DNA from: Symsagittifera roscoffensis
Lineage: Eukaryota > Xenacoelomorpha > Acoela > Convolutidae
NCBI RefSeq assembly: GCF_963678635.1
Contig: NC_087066.1
Span: 21,421,996-21,485,995 of the forward strand
Length of the DNA stretch: 64,000 bases
Direction: 5' to 3'
The notes below the pieces were generated by a model. It saw only the letters and a list, made by a program, of their open reading frames with translations. It searched no databases and was not told the origin of the DNA. Position numbers and translations under genes: made by a program. Positions 52,201-61,305 of the stretch are shown piece after piece (position 1 is the stretch's first letter; each line of letters begins with the position of its first letter).

Positions 52201-55200
52201 GTCCATAGAAAAAAAAACCCTTATCATACGTTTTCATTTATTGCATCCCAGGAAAAAATGCTTGTCATACAATTTTCATACAAAATTTAAAAACTGTTCT
52301 AAAGGTTTTTGAAACACATTTTTATTACTTTATTACTTCTAGCGGTGAAAAAACGAATGAAAGAAATCATAAGTACAGCTTTTTTCGACATTGAATCAAT
52401 TTTTTAATTATATCTTATGTAAAAAGTTGAATCACAAATAAAAAGCCTCAATATACTAATATTATCAGAGCTCGTACTTCGCACAATTATAATACTTGTT
52501 TTTTCATGAATAGTATACATTATGAAGTCACATTTCTTTCCCACTGAAAAAGTTATCGGATTGATATTTTTACAGGCCTAGAATGGTAATTTACGTTCTG
52601 ATATTTTTTCAATTTAAAATTCGTCTGCGCTCAATAACTAATCATCAACCTAATTATTTCACAAGAAGGAAATTTCTTAGATGATGCCATACAATCTTAT
52701 TTTCGTTTTTTTTAAATCTCAAAATAATGATAAGTTTCTTCTCGCTTACGTAGCATCCTCGTTAATTTGTCAAACAAAAGACGGAACGGAGGAAGAGGTG
52801 AACGTAGAAAAAAATTAGCTAATCTAAATCTTTGGGTGGCTAATTACGCATTTTTTAGCAGAACATTCGGCAAAAAAAATCATAAAGAATGCAGACCGAG
52901 AAGCACAATTTTGTTTTTGTTTGGTAAAGCTGCTTTTTAACGGAGAACAATTTAGAAAAATATCAGAAAATCAAGCAATATTGGCAAAAAAAATTTTTTT
53001 TTCTAATGTGATACGCTTTGGTGGGTATTTTGGTCTATATCTCTAAAATGAAAAAAAAAGTGTCATAACCGATTAAAAATTGACTCAATTCTTATTATTT
53101 TACGCAAAAAAAAAGTTTTTTAATCAATCATAATCGATTATTTTCAAATTATCTCGAAACTTGTTTTTCCAAAAAAGCAATCCACTTTAAATGAATGTAT
53201 ACGATTTAGAACCTTTTTCATCTGTTTTTGTCATTTGTTTTTCGTTGTTTCTCGGGTTTACGTCCATAGAAAAAAAAACCCTTATCATACGTTTTCATTT
53301 ATTGCATCCCAGGAAAAAATGCTTGTCATACAATTTTCATACAAAATTTAAAAACTGTTCTAAAGGTTTTTGAAACACATTTTTATTACTTTTGGCTCTT
53401 TTGAAGCTTTCTGATCATGTAAGAAACGATAAACAATTTTCGATGGAAATGCTTATCATACAATTTTCATAGATGAAAATTGTATGACAAGCATTTTGTT
53501 ATAGAATTGTTTTTTTTTTTCAAAAATCTCTCTGAAAACATGTTTCCGTAATTGCAATTGAAATTTATGAAGGCTTCCAATTACAAAAAGCATTTTAACC
53601 ATCAAAAACTTGATTTTGGTTTCGTTCGAAAAAATGCTCATTATATAACTTTCATATATGAAATTGTACAATAAGCATTTTCTAGAGAAAATTTAGAAAA
53701 ATTAAAAATCAATTGAAAATTTGTTTGGGCAATTTTGAGTGAATTTAATAGGATTTTTCAGTGATTGAGATCAACATATTGTCAAACTGATAATTTAATT
53801 TTCGGTCGGAAAAATGCTTATCATATAGCTTTGATATATGAAAATTGTAAGATATGCATTTTTTCATAGAAAAAAGAACACAAATTTGAGGTAAAAAGTT
53901 TTCAATACCTTTTTTGGTTGCATATACTTTTTTTGGTTTTAGTATTTTTTTTGTGTGTTTTTTCATAGGAAAAAAACACAAATTTGAGGTAAGCAATTTT
54001 TAAAACATTTTTTTGTGTTTATAACGCAGTCCAGGATGAGTTTTTCACAGAAAAAAAATCCAAAAATCACAAAAAAGTGTGTTTTGATAAACACGATTAT
54101 GATTTTTCGTTTCATATGATAAAATAAAAATGTAACAAAAAAACAAGCCTTTTTTCTCAACCACCAAAATTTGCAATCTAAAAATTATCTAGCCATTTAC
54201 AAAAAGTTAAATTTTTGGTATATAATTGCATGCAAAAATGTTAAAATTAAATTACATGGCTAAAATTACCAAATGCAGTTTATCTGAGTGGTAACTGCCA
54301 GTTACACTCTGGGTTCTTAAGACAAAAAGTTTTTGGTTAATGTTTCGGATGAAACCTAAAAATTCAAAACAAAACCGTTTTGTATTTTCATTTATGAGAA
54401 AAATGATTATCATACAACTTCATAGTATGGAAAAAATTATTATCATACAATTTCATAGAACAAAAAGTAGTTTTCGCTATTTCAAAATATTTTGTGATGA
54501 AAAGTATGGCAGAACACCTGTTATTTAATTCCACAATGTTGCAAAAAATGCTTATTATAAATTTTCATAATATGGAAAAAATATTTATCTTGCTATTTTA
54601 TTAGTATTTGTTTTGATGTATGAAATAGTATGATAAGCATATTTTTCATTATATGAAATAGTATGATAAGTATTTTGTGTCAACCCAGGTTATTGTCATT
54701 TTAATCATAAGTTAGCTGCTGTTGCCTCATTTCATTCACTTCACAATTTTCTAAAATTCATTCGTGTTTGAATAATAAGCTAAGCTTTTTTGTCGTTCTT
54801 TGATTTCAACTTTTTCGCTGGCGCTACATTTTTAAAACACCTCACCCCTACCCTTACTTTGAACTGTTGCCTCACAGTTGCCTATTCCCCTTCCTTACGC
54901 TTGCCCGCTTCCCATTCTCCATTTTGAACATGAGGGGGAAGCATAGTGGGATAAAATTGAGGGAACGTGGTGGGCGGACGTAATGGGGTGGCGTGGTGGG
55001 TGGGGGTTGTGGGGGGACGTGGGAGGGGATGGGTTGGTGAACATATGGATGAACGTGTTCTTCGGGAAACATTCATACATATTTGTTGAAATATTTGTAC
55101 AATCTGCCTTTTTTTACTATGATTATTATCAAATATTAAAAAAATGGTTGAATTATTAATAAAATGGTTGAACCTGAAAATATTATCCTACATGTTAAGT

Positions 55201-58200
55201 TTATTACTTTTTCGAACGACGTTTGAGTTTTATGGTCTGAAGCATCACTTTTGGGCCAGAATTGTAAGAATAGTTTTTGTGTGTGTTTTAGAGTGGCATG
55301 GGAGGCTCCCTTTCATACCGGTCACGCCTGCAAGCCTACGCTGTCTGTCTAGTCGCCGGCATGATCGTCGAAGTACTGGTAAGTGATAACAAAAACGACT
55401 TCTTCACAATCAATCTCAATCTCGATTTCAATTTCAAGAGTTGCCTGTTTGAATTCAATTTTTGCATCACTTCCGATCTATGCAAATCCAAAGATACGTT
55501 AGACCTGTTCATATATAACTTGCGAAATCCTAAATTTTACAAAAACTACTGGTTAGGGGTGGGGGGACTGCGGATCCGTACAACAAAACCAAGTTCACTC
55601 CCTCCCAAAAATATTTTATTTTATAAAACGACTCTTTTTACTTTTCCCTGCCGATTTCTAACGTGTAAAAGCTTTGCTCACAATGTCGAATTGGCCATCG
55701 ATTCAGTTCAGAAGTGACAAAAAACATTTATATCTATTTTTTTAACTCTCAACTTAACCTTTGTTGACCTCTGTGTGCAGGGTGGTGCGAGCATGTTTGT
55801 AGAGGTGAACAAGAGAACCCAGCTGCTGTTTCTTCTTTTCACTTTACTTGGAAATCTCGCTATGGTTTGCAGGTAATTCATAGTTTATTTTAATAACAAA
55901 AGGGCGCAATTATATTGCAAAAATAATTTTTTGCTATGTGCTTTCAAAAATCAGCCTGATTTTTTGTTAGAGCTGGGACCTGCATTCCTTCAAGAAGTGC
56001 TCAGAAATCACTTCATTTATTGAAAAAAAAAAACGAGAATTAAAAAATTATTAATCAGAAATGTCTCCGTTTCGAAGTACATACCAATTTCGGTTTTTGA
56101 AAATCTTAGCTTTGAATCATTTGCTGCTTGTAAGTTTCAAAAAGTTCTCGAACATGAATATTTTTCTATTAAATCGAGTCTTCATTTGCAAGAAACGGTT
56201 TTTATTTCCAATTTGACATCTTGTTAGCTGTTCAATCTTCTAGCTGTTCAAAATTTATTCTAGTCGGAATATTCGGTGATACACGCTTAGCAACCGGTCA
56301 CAACGAATGGTGTAATAGTTTTTTGTTTCTGCACCGTGCCTTCTTGTATTTTTAAGCATTTCTTTGAAAAATTAATAACTGAAAAAAGCTGAAGAAATAA
56401 TTTGTTGTTTTTGCAGCACGACGTTCTTGGCCAGTTTTGCGATCCAGAAGCGTCAGTTGATGGAGGAGACGAGACTGATATCCGGACTGATCTACTTCTT
56501 AGCCCTGTTCCTCTGCTCAGCCGTGGCCCTAGTACTCAAAAACCCCCCTCTGGTCATGCTTGCCATATTTGCCAAAGATTTCTCCATCACGTGGTAATTT
56601 CCACAGTTTTTCCCCATATGACCACACACCACACCCCCCCCCCCCAACTCACCCCCGGTAACACACTCGAAAACATTATAGGCGAGGTTTTAGACGCGCT
56701 CTTTTCTTCAATAGCGCCCTTCAATTACAGTATAAAAATAAAAAACATCTTTTGAAAAAAATTCTTGGCATTTTAATACTGAACGAAGACGGCCAATATG
56801 CTGCCTTTCAAAATATGCTGCAAAAAGAAGCTAAGTTCAAAGAAATCAGATTATTCAACTTGAAATTTCTCCTACAAATGGCTCTAATTGTCTTGAGGTG
56901 CTGCCATTTTGATACCACCAGCTCCATTTTTGAAGCCTTTTGTCTGCAGAAACCAGTTTTTCATCACGAACGAACAGACATCTAAAGCAACCCTAAATTG
57001 AATTATAGCGACCTCTCTTTGGACAATTTCACTTCAAACAACTCAACATTGGTAACTTGAGTGAAATAATCAGTTATCAAAGGTTCATCTATTGAAGTTC
57101 GAATGAAACTTTTAATGCAAATCGCATCATAAGTGCGCCAATTTTCAAAAAAATGCTCTCAGGAGAGTTTAGATATTAAAACGCCCCCGTTTTGTGGTTA
57201 ATTGACTTGAAATTCCCCCATAAGTTATAAAAATGGGTTATAAATATTACAGAGTCTGCCAAAAACGGTGAACTAAGTTAATAAAAGGATAAAGGTAAAT
57301 TCCGCAGCTTAAAGTTCAGTTTCAAAGGGTAATCTTTTTAAGTAAAAAAGATGTAAGGTTATGTCCTTTACTCATTCAATTAGGGGGTTATTAAGTATAC
57401 GTCTCAGAAATCTCTACCTATTCATGATGGTACTATATTTACCCAAAAAATTGCCCAACTCAATGGCTTCGTCAAATTCATGGAAGGCCTTATTTCAGTC
57501 ATAGACGTCAAGGTTTTGCGACAATTAAGTGACAAGTAGAGGATGCGTATCAGGAATTCGCCTCCTTCAGTATCATTTGGGGCTATTTTGGGACATCAAT
57601 TACTGATTGATCACCCTCCAACGTAATAACGAGGCCAAATTAAGGCTAGTTCAACTAACACCCAATTAAAGGGGACGTGTTACTCGAATTGAAATGATAA
57701 GAAACGAAATATTTTAGTACTAAATTGAAATTCTGAAGTGGAAGTTTATGAACGTAGAGGTTACTTCATCATGAATTTACGTCGGTGAAAAACAGTATAA
57801 AGCTAACGCGAAAACTGATTTTAAGTTTCTTGTCTAATGAAACAAAAAGGTCTCATAAGATCAAATTTTCAAGTCTTTTTGAAAAAATCAAAGCAGGCAA
57901 TTATAGATTCAGAAGTAGAAACTTCAAATCATTAGATAAGATTTTTGAATTGATTTTTTTTTCAGCGTCAAAAATTTTAATTTAGTTTTTTTTCTGGTTA
58001 AAAACAGTCATATCTCAATATTTTTGATTTGAAACGATTTTCAAGGTCGTTGCAAAATCAATACCTGCCAGGGAAAATTCTCAAAAAATGAGATGCCTTA
58101 AATTCAAATTTGTTCAAAATTTACCTCTCCTCAAATCTAGGGCATCAACAAAAACAAAGTGCTCATAAATTGATTTTTTTTTTAATATTTCATATATTTC

Positions 58201-58971
58201 ATGAATAATTTTTTTTTCAATGCTGGTATAGTTTTTTGCATTATCTGCGACATTTTGAACTATTTGGATTTGAGTTTTAGCATTTTGCGTTTTTGGAAAA
58301 AGTTCCGATCTTACAAATTTTTTTGTAAGAAATGAAGGTTAGATAGTTGTGGGAAAAAAGTTAAGCCTACAAAATTTAATCAATGCGTTTTGATTTGTAA
58401 CTCAAAAAAATAAATCAGCGTAAATTATGAATGAATTAATATTTAGGAAAAAAGCTTTCAAAAATTGGAAAAAAGTTGCCAAACGGAGAAATGCTCCAAC
58501 AAAGACATGCTCCGAATTTCATGGTGAAAAACTTTTAGTAGGATTGTCAACCCAGTAATATTTTAGATCGGTAAAATTTTGCAGAGAAACTTTTATTGAA
58601 AGAAAATTTAGCGATTTATTGTACAAAAAGTTCGCATTAAGTAAATTATGAAATGTTTAATTGTAAAGTAGATTGTATTCAAAAAGTTTTGGGCTTTAAA
58701 AACTGCAAAGGAAAGACTGTAAATTGAGTTGAGTTGATTATTTTGATGCATTAAATGGATTATAAAGTCTTTTTTAGAGTTTTTTTCCTCATTTAATTAT
58801 CTTGTTTTACTAACATTTTAGAATATTTTTTAATAGTATTTTTCATTATATAAACAAACTTTCAGCTAAATAAAACATGAAAACCATTTAGTGTATTTGC
58901 TGTATTTCAGGTATTCTCTTACATACATCCCAGTTGTTCGTTCAGCTATGCGGCAATGCTTGGCAGCATGA
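30919..58971 (+). CDS. SFT2/Got1-family vesicle-transport membrane protein, 7 exons
   Basis: SFT2 proteins are small four-pass Golgi/endosomal membrane proteins involved in retrograde vesicle fusion. Coding exons: 30919-31223, 36245-36446, 40470-40760, 55292-55378, 55781-55872, 56417-56593, 58911-58971; all have GT-AG junctions and compatible phases, giving 404 residues. Residues about 270-400 carry the family domain: SLSYRSRLQAYAVCLVAGM (TM1), QLLFLLFTLLGNLAMV plus STTFLASFAIQKRQLMEETR (TM2 and loop), LISGLIYFLALFLCSAVALV (TM3), then PPLVMLAIFAKDFSITW joined across an intron to YSLTYIP (TM4), the family's closing motif. Usual family length is about 160-215 residues. The first ~270 residues are an extra Ser/Arg/Gly/Asn-rich, probably disordered tail. 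An unseen phase-neutral exon cannot be excluded, and the exon 2 donor is uncertain. Confidence 0.85.
31440..31650. mobile_element. GGATCTACTT-type MITE, copy 1 (hAT-like, 8-bp TSD)
   Basis: The terminal inverted repeats are GGATCTACCTAACAATTG at the left and CAATTGTTAAGTAGATCC at the right. The flanking 8-mers CAAAATCC (31432-31439) and CGAAATCC (31651-31658) differ at one position. The interior has poly-C/poly-G arms and a CAATCAGAATGCAGC block shared, inverted, with the copy at 50327. It is non-coding. Confidence 0.85.
32945..33851. mobile_element. CAGGGGCGGA-type hAT-like MITE, interrupted copy (8-bp TSD)
   Basis: The ends AAGGGGCGGATTTAGG and AATCCGCCCCTG are inverted repeats, flanked by the perfect 8-mer AGGTCGAG at 32937-32944 and 33852-33859. 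The interior shares the GGCGCCAAAGGCGCC palindrome and GAGCTCTC block with the other copies. It is about twice their length because a second MITE is inserted at 33237-33683. A poly-G run lies at about 32972-32983. Confidence 0.9.
33237..33683. mobile_element. GGGTCTTATGCAC-type MITE inserted inside another MITE (8-bp TSD)
   Basis: A 447-bp element with imperfect inverted ends of about 43 bp (GGGTCTTATGCACATAACGG at the left; CCGTTTAGTGTATAAGATCC at the right). It is bounded by the perfect 8-mer TATTTTGG at 33229-33236 and 33684-33691. A second internal inverted pair (AGATAAAATTATTAGCCGAAA / TTTCGGCTAATAATTTTATCT, about 33374 and 33519) could form a cruciform. TSD length suggests hAT. Confidence 0.9.
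36245..36446 (+). CDS. SFT2-type gene, exon 2
   Basis: Acceptor TATTTCCAG|GAG completes the split Arg codon from exon 1. The exon encodes a Ser/Thr/Gly-rich stretch with SRRGS-type basic-Ser motifs at both ends (RGSRCVDTKHG, then PTGLLSNQTLLVP, then SSSSRRGSF), which look like kinase sites. The exact end is uncertain: donors at 36447 (GATTG|GTTGGC) and 36429 (TTTC|GTCGCC) both give phase 0 and neither is strong. The shorter choice would remove 6 residues. Confidence 0.65.
37312..37400. mobile_element. truncated CAGGGGCGGA-type MITE fragment
   Basis: GGGGCGGATCTAGGGC at the start matches the 5' end of the family, followed by a CCAAAGGGTAGACCCTTTG-like block recalling the family interior. No matching right end is found, so this is an end fragment or a diverged relative. 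Confidence 0.45.
39637..40068. mobile_element. CAGGGGCGGA-type hAT-like MITE, intact copy
   Basis: A 432-bp element beginning CAGGGGCGGATCTAGG and ending CAAATCCGCCCCTG. The flanking 8-mers AAAGTGAC (39629-39636) and TAAGTGAC (40069-40076) differ by one base. It has poly-G runs near 39665-39703 and the GGCGCCAAAGGCGCC palindrome near 39912. It is non-coding. Confidence 0.9.
40470..40760 (+). CDS. SFT2-type gene, exon 3
   Basis: Acceptor TTTAATTCAG|GGT and donor CTACAG|GTTCGT bound exactly 97 codons. The exon begins GELSQSSAGSRRNSAVGP, repeating the SRRxS theme of exon 2, then has a hydrophobic GLLGGLSSALATG, a Gly/Lys run (IGIGGGGGGGKKGGNEGGKG), and ends with MFSSWMTGSKTQSNASQNLQ. A short aromatic/Ser stretch like FSSW commonly precedes the SFT2 domain. 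This is the GC-rich, clearly coding block of the N-terminal extension. Confidence 0.8.
43198..43718 (+). repeat. 520-bp repeat, copy A
   Basis: This begins TGTTCCGACTTTCGATACGA and ends CTGATACGAGCA, with TG...CA ends like a solo LTR. It contains a GCGCGATATATTTTGCGC-type palindrome (about 43432-43450). The reverse complement occurs twice at 47696-48809. No ORF. Confidence 0.85.
45361..45543. repeat. 92-bp tandem duplication
   Basis: ATGCAAAGCATAGTGTGGTA begins at 45361 and again at 45453. The two units are nearly identical through CTTGTGAACAGTAAGTC. Non-coding. Confidence 0.93.
45791..46220. mobile_element. CAAATGGCATAATTCCC-type TIR element
   Basis: A 430-bp segment whose left end (CAAATGGCATAATTCCCAAA, then TGCATAAAAATG) is repeated in reverse at the right end (CATTTTTATGCCG, then TTTGGGAATTATGCCATTTG). 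A further inner pair (CCCAAATGGCATAAATT / AATTTATGCCATTTTGG) extends the arms to about 65 bp. Non-coding, MITE-like; no clear TSD. Confidence 0.85.
47696..48275 (-). repeat. 520-bp repeat, copy B (inverted, tandem with C)
   Basis: This begins TGCTCGTATCAGGGCGAAGC and ends TACGAAAGTCGGAACA, the reverse complement of copy A with about 60 bp extra internal sequence. The ends share the near-palindrome CTTTCGTTACGAAAG. It is followed after 4 bp by copy C. Confidence 0.85.
48280..48809 (-). repeat. 520-bp repeat, copy C (inverted)
   Basis: The same element in the same orientation as copy B. It includes the TTAATAGCGCGAAATATATCG palindromic core (about 48545-48570). TGCTCG...GGAACA boundaries match B. 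Confidence 0.85.
50327..50516. mobile_element. GGATCTACTT-type MITE, copy 2 (8-bp TSD)
   Basis: The terminal inverted repeats GGGTCTACTTAACAA and TTGTTAAGTAGATCC are bounded by a perfect 8-bp duplication CATTCATG (50319-50326 and 50517-50524). It carries the same GCTGCATTCTGATTGG block as copy 1, in opposite orientation. It sits in intron 3 of the SFT2-type gene. Confidence 0.9.
51277..52337. repeat. 1061-bp tandem duplication, unit 1
   Basis: This begins TCTAGCGGTGAAAAAACGAA. The following unit appears identical throughout as far as I can compare by eye, including homopolymer lengths. No coding signal; the 60-codon frame at 52130 is duplicated at 53191 only because the DNA is. Confidence 0.95.
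52338..53392. repeat. 1061-bp tandem duplication, unit 2
   Basis: The second unit, ending in TTTATTACTTT. The junction carries the short repeat TATTACTT, which may have mediated the duplication. Confidence 0.95.
53447..54690. repeat. array of AATGCTTATCATACAATTTTCAT palindromes
   Basis: Near-perfect hairpins of about 50 bp, with AATGCTTATCATA-type left arms and their complements at the right, lie at 53447-53496, 53631-53681 and 53811-53862, 180-184 bp apart. More degenerate direct and inverted copies follow at about 54400-54476 and 54547-54690. A half-copy also occurs inside the 1061-bp duplication (about 53317). This is a decaying palindromic satellite. Confidence 0.8.
54930..55035 (+). repeat. 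G-rich tract with quadruplex potential
   Basis: The + strand has many closely spaced GGG and GGGG runs (GTGGGTGGGGGTTGTGGGG at about 54995-55014). Overlapping minus-strand frames here read as Pro/His-rich low complexity in all three phases and are not credible genes. Confidence 0.7.
55292..55378 (+). CDS. SFT2-type gene, exon 4 (TM1)
   Basis: Acceptor TGTGTTTTAG|AGTGGC and donor GTACTG|GTAAGT (perfect consensus) bound 29 codons. They encode a short GGSLSYRSR lead and the first membrane helix (LQAYAVCLVAGMIVEVL). The S-L-S-x-x-x-R-L entry is the usual start of the SFT2 domain. Confidence 0.88.
55379..55780 (+). other. intron 4 of the SFT2-type gene
   Basis: A 402-bp intron. It stays open in one frame for some distance (to about 55717), but the composition is intronic and the donor and acceptor are strong. 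Confidence 0.8.
55781..55872 (+). CDS. SFT2-type gene, exon 5 (TM2)
   Basis: Acceptor CTGTGTGCAG|GGT and donor TTTGCAG|GTAATT. The exon encodes a short loop (GGASMFVEVNKRTQ) and the second membrane helix (LLFLLFTLLGNLAMVC), matching the family's FALLYTLGN-type block. It ends with AG of a split Ser codon. Confidence 0.9.
55873..56416 (+). other. intron 5 of the SFT2-type gene
   Basis: A 544-bp AT-rich intron ending TTGTTTTTGCAG. Nothing else seen in it. Confidence 0.8.
56417..56593 (+). CDS. SFT2-type gene, exon 6 (TM3 and most of TM4)
   Basis: Acceptor TTTTTGCAG|C and donor ATCACGTG|GTAATT. The exon completes the Ser codon, then encodes the STTFLASFAIQKRQLMEETR loop with the conserved Arg before TM3, the TM3 helix (LISGLIYFLALFLCSAVALV), and the start of TM4 (PPLVMLAIFAKDFSIT). 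It ends with TG, completed to TGG (Trp) by exon 7, as in the family's TWYSL motif. Confidence 0.92.
56594..58910 (+). other. intron 6 of the SFT2-type gene
   Basis: A 2.3-kb AT-rich intron with a poly-C run near 56631-56643. No repeat or coding block that I can support. Confidence 0.7.
58911..58971 (+). CDS. SFT2-type gene, exon 7 (C-terminus and stop)
   Basis: Acceptor TGTATTTCAG|G restores the Trp codon. The exon then encodes YSLTYIPVVRSAMRQCL, Ala-Ala and a TGA stop (58969-58971). The YSLxYIP motif followed by a short basic amphipathic tail is the normal SFT2 C-terminus, which confirms that the whole gene lies inside the window. Confidence 0.92.
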
Positions 58972-59058
58972 TAACAACGACGCAAAACTTCAAAAGTTCT
59001 AAACGATTTAAGAAAACTGAACTGAAATACTTTTGCCCTGATTTTGGATTTGCATTGC

Positions 59059-59064
59059 AATAAA
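59059..59064 (+). terminator. poly(A) signal AATAAA of the SFT2-type gene
   Basis: A canonical AATAAA lies 87 bp after the stop codon, followed by T-rich DNA. It is the first such hexamer after the stop, so cleavage at about 59075-59100 is the simplest expectation. Confidence 0.6.
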
Positions 59065-59219
59065 AATAATTTTATACCAAATTTAGCCTTTTGTGGAAGA
59101 ATTGATAATTTTGTTTGATGACAATTTGAGCATTTCGAAAAGATTGAGCGATAAGCTAAGTTGATTCGCCACGAAAGAAATGAAGTGCTTAGATATAGTC
59201 ACTTATACTACTTTTTATT

Positions 59220-59820
59220 TTTATTTTCTATGACTCGACTGTACCTGACCTATGTTTCGACTCTCCTGACCAAATATGGATATATTTAGACTGTGTTCGT
59301 CACTTTAATTTACTTGTCCGAGTTGAGGTGCTTGGTTTTTGTTTTATATCTTTTCGACCAAAAATTTTTGTATCTCAACCGCTTTGACCAAACTTTGGTA
59401 TCATTTGACCGTCTCGGCCAAATTTTGGTTTGTATCATTTTTCTCGAACAAAAGTTTCAAACTATAATTTGTTCAACCGCGCATAAAAATTTCATTTTTC
59501 TCGACCTAAAAGGAATATGTTTCAGTTGTCGCGACTCTATTGACAGGAAAAAGAGTTCAAAATTTATTTGAGCCAGCTCAGATGTTTCAACCGGCGGAAC
59601 AAAAAATGAAACTAGTTGTAGAAATCCGACAAAAATCACTCTTTCATTTCTATTTTTTGACTTCTCAACCAATGTTTCGACTTTCTTGGCCAAATCTTGT
59701 ATATTTCGAAAATGCTCGACCTTTATTCTGAATTTGCTTGACCTATGTTTTGACTTTGCTCGACCGAAGATCGACCTTTGCTCGACCTAAGATCGACCTT
59801 TGCTCAACCTAATTTAAACT
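59220..59820. repeat. degenerate TATGTTTCGACT-type minisatellite
   Basis: Irregular words such as CCTATGTTTCGACT, GACCAAA(T/C)TTTGGT and CTCGACCTAAGATCGACC recur through the stretch. The last, an 18-20 bp unit near 59758-59812, is the cleanest. The GTTTCGACC core is the same as in the 29.1-29.8 kb array. Confidence 0.65.
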
Positions 59821-61305
59821 TTAATCTAAAATTACTTTAAAACTTTTCAAAAAAATGCTCAAATTATGAAACTGACAAAAAATCCTGCGCACGGCAAGGC
59901 CTCCAGACTCTGTCAAGCATGCAAATTTGGTAGTGTGCTAAAAGAGAGAAGAAAAAACACCCTTTTCCAAAGCATTTTTGGATGCTCTATTTTACACAAA
60001 TTTTAGTAGAAAATTTTGTCAATGATTGCTTTAGTGCTGTTATTTCGGAGCATTCATTTTTGGACAACCCATTTGCATTTGGCTCCAATGACCTCTAATG
60101 TTGATGAGAAAAACTCGACGAAAAACTCGCTGGATTTGAAATGCGATCAGTTTTCATAATTAAAGATGTCCTGCTTCAAAATTAAAGATGTCTTGCCTAA
60201 AAAATTGTCGCAGAATTTTTCAGAAAAAAAAGCCACAAAGCAAAAGAAGCTCCTGCAAAGGCCTTCTTTAAACTATTTTTTTTGCTTGGTTAGGGATTTC
60301 AATCCTTATTATAAATAAACATAAGAAATTGTGTGCCTTTATTATTAAAGTCCAATTTCTCTACACGAACTGATCAATGACTCAAAAAACTCAGTATAGA
60401 CATCTATTCGCTGTTCAAAACTGTTTGAAAACAGTAAAAGAGTGCTGAGATTGAACAATATCATCTCTTATATCTTCAAAAAGGTTTGTTTAAATGATTG
60501 AGTAAAAGTTCATCTGCTAAACTCAGGGCGAATTTCTTAAAACCCTTTAGTCCAATTTTTTGTCAACTTTGTGAAAAAAATAAATGTTTTTTTTTCGGAA
60601 TCTGAATCTTGACTTAAAATATTTTAAAATGCCATTTAATCTGAATGCGTTGCGTAAGTTGCGGGATAATACAATTAATGAAAAGCGTAAAGTTTTAGTG
60701 AACAACTACAATTGTCTTCAAAAATAAAATAAACAAAAAATGAAAAAAAAAATCAAAAATAAATTGATTAGTTTTTTTTCCATTTTTTTTGCACTTAAAA
60801 TTTAAAAAATTGTGAAAGTTTTTATGCCAGAAAAGCAATAAATTAGGCTTCGAAAACTAGTTTTTCTTTCAGTAAAACCAAGTTTGTTTAGCCTCAGTTG
60901 CTAAATTTGTCAATAACGAAGGTTACTCGATTGCTTTTCTCGCTCAAAATTACTCAAAAAATCAAAAATTTCAAACCAGTTTTTATCAACACTGTAATAT
61001 GATATATGAATCAAATCCGTTTGATTTTTATTTGAGGTGCCTGACTTTGCGTGGAAAACAAACAAAACTAAAACACCCGAAAGCAAAGTTCCTTTCCATT
61101 TTCAATGGTCGGAAAAAATAGAACAACTGCAGAGCCGTTTCTGAAACAGTCAAAATTTGATCTAAACGTTAGCCTAGATACAACTGAAATAATTATTCTG
61201 ATATCAAAATGAATAACAACCAAATATGAAACTCGGAAACTTCGAATCAACAGAAGAAAAGAACTTTCATATTCAAACGGGCTTACCCGCACCAAAGTTT
61301 CATGG
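59821..61305. other. AT-rich downstream stretch
   Basis: No coding signal. A block at about 61045-61112 (GCGTGGAAAAC ... CAAAGTTCCTTTCCATTTT) is a second copy of the dispersed repeat at about 38643-38735. Confidence 0.45.

Larger units (their letters stand above)
40761..55291 (+). other. intron 3 of the SFT2-type gene (14.5 kb)
   Basis: The largest intron, with no coding signal on either strand. It holds the 520-bp repeat in three copies (43198, 47696, 48280), a 92-bp tandem duplication (45361), a TIR element (45791-46220), a GGGTCTAC-type MITE (50327-50516), a 1061-bp tandem duplication (51277-53392), an array of palindromes (53447-54690), and a G-rich tract (about 54930-55035). Segments 40761-43197, 43719-45360, 46221-47695 and 48810-50318 show nothing that I can name. 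Confidence 0.65.

Noticed and set aside
52130-53373. Two identical 60-codon ORFs
   Set aside because: Their identity comes from the 1061-bp duplication of non-coding DNA; composition is AT-rich noise.
54872-55080. Pro/His-rich minus-strand ORFs
   Set aside because: All three frames are open because of a C-rich tract on that strand; low complexity only.
55298-55717. A 139-codon single ORF starting in exon 4
   Set aside because: The perfect GTAAGT donor at 55379 and the family match across the junction to exon 5 show that most of this frame is intron.
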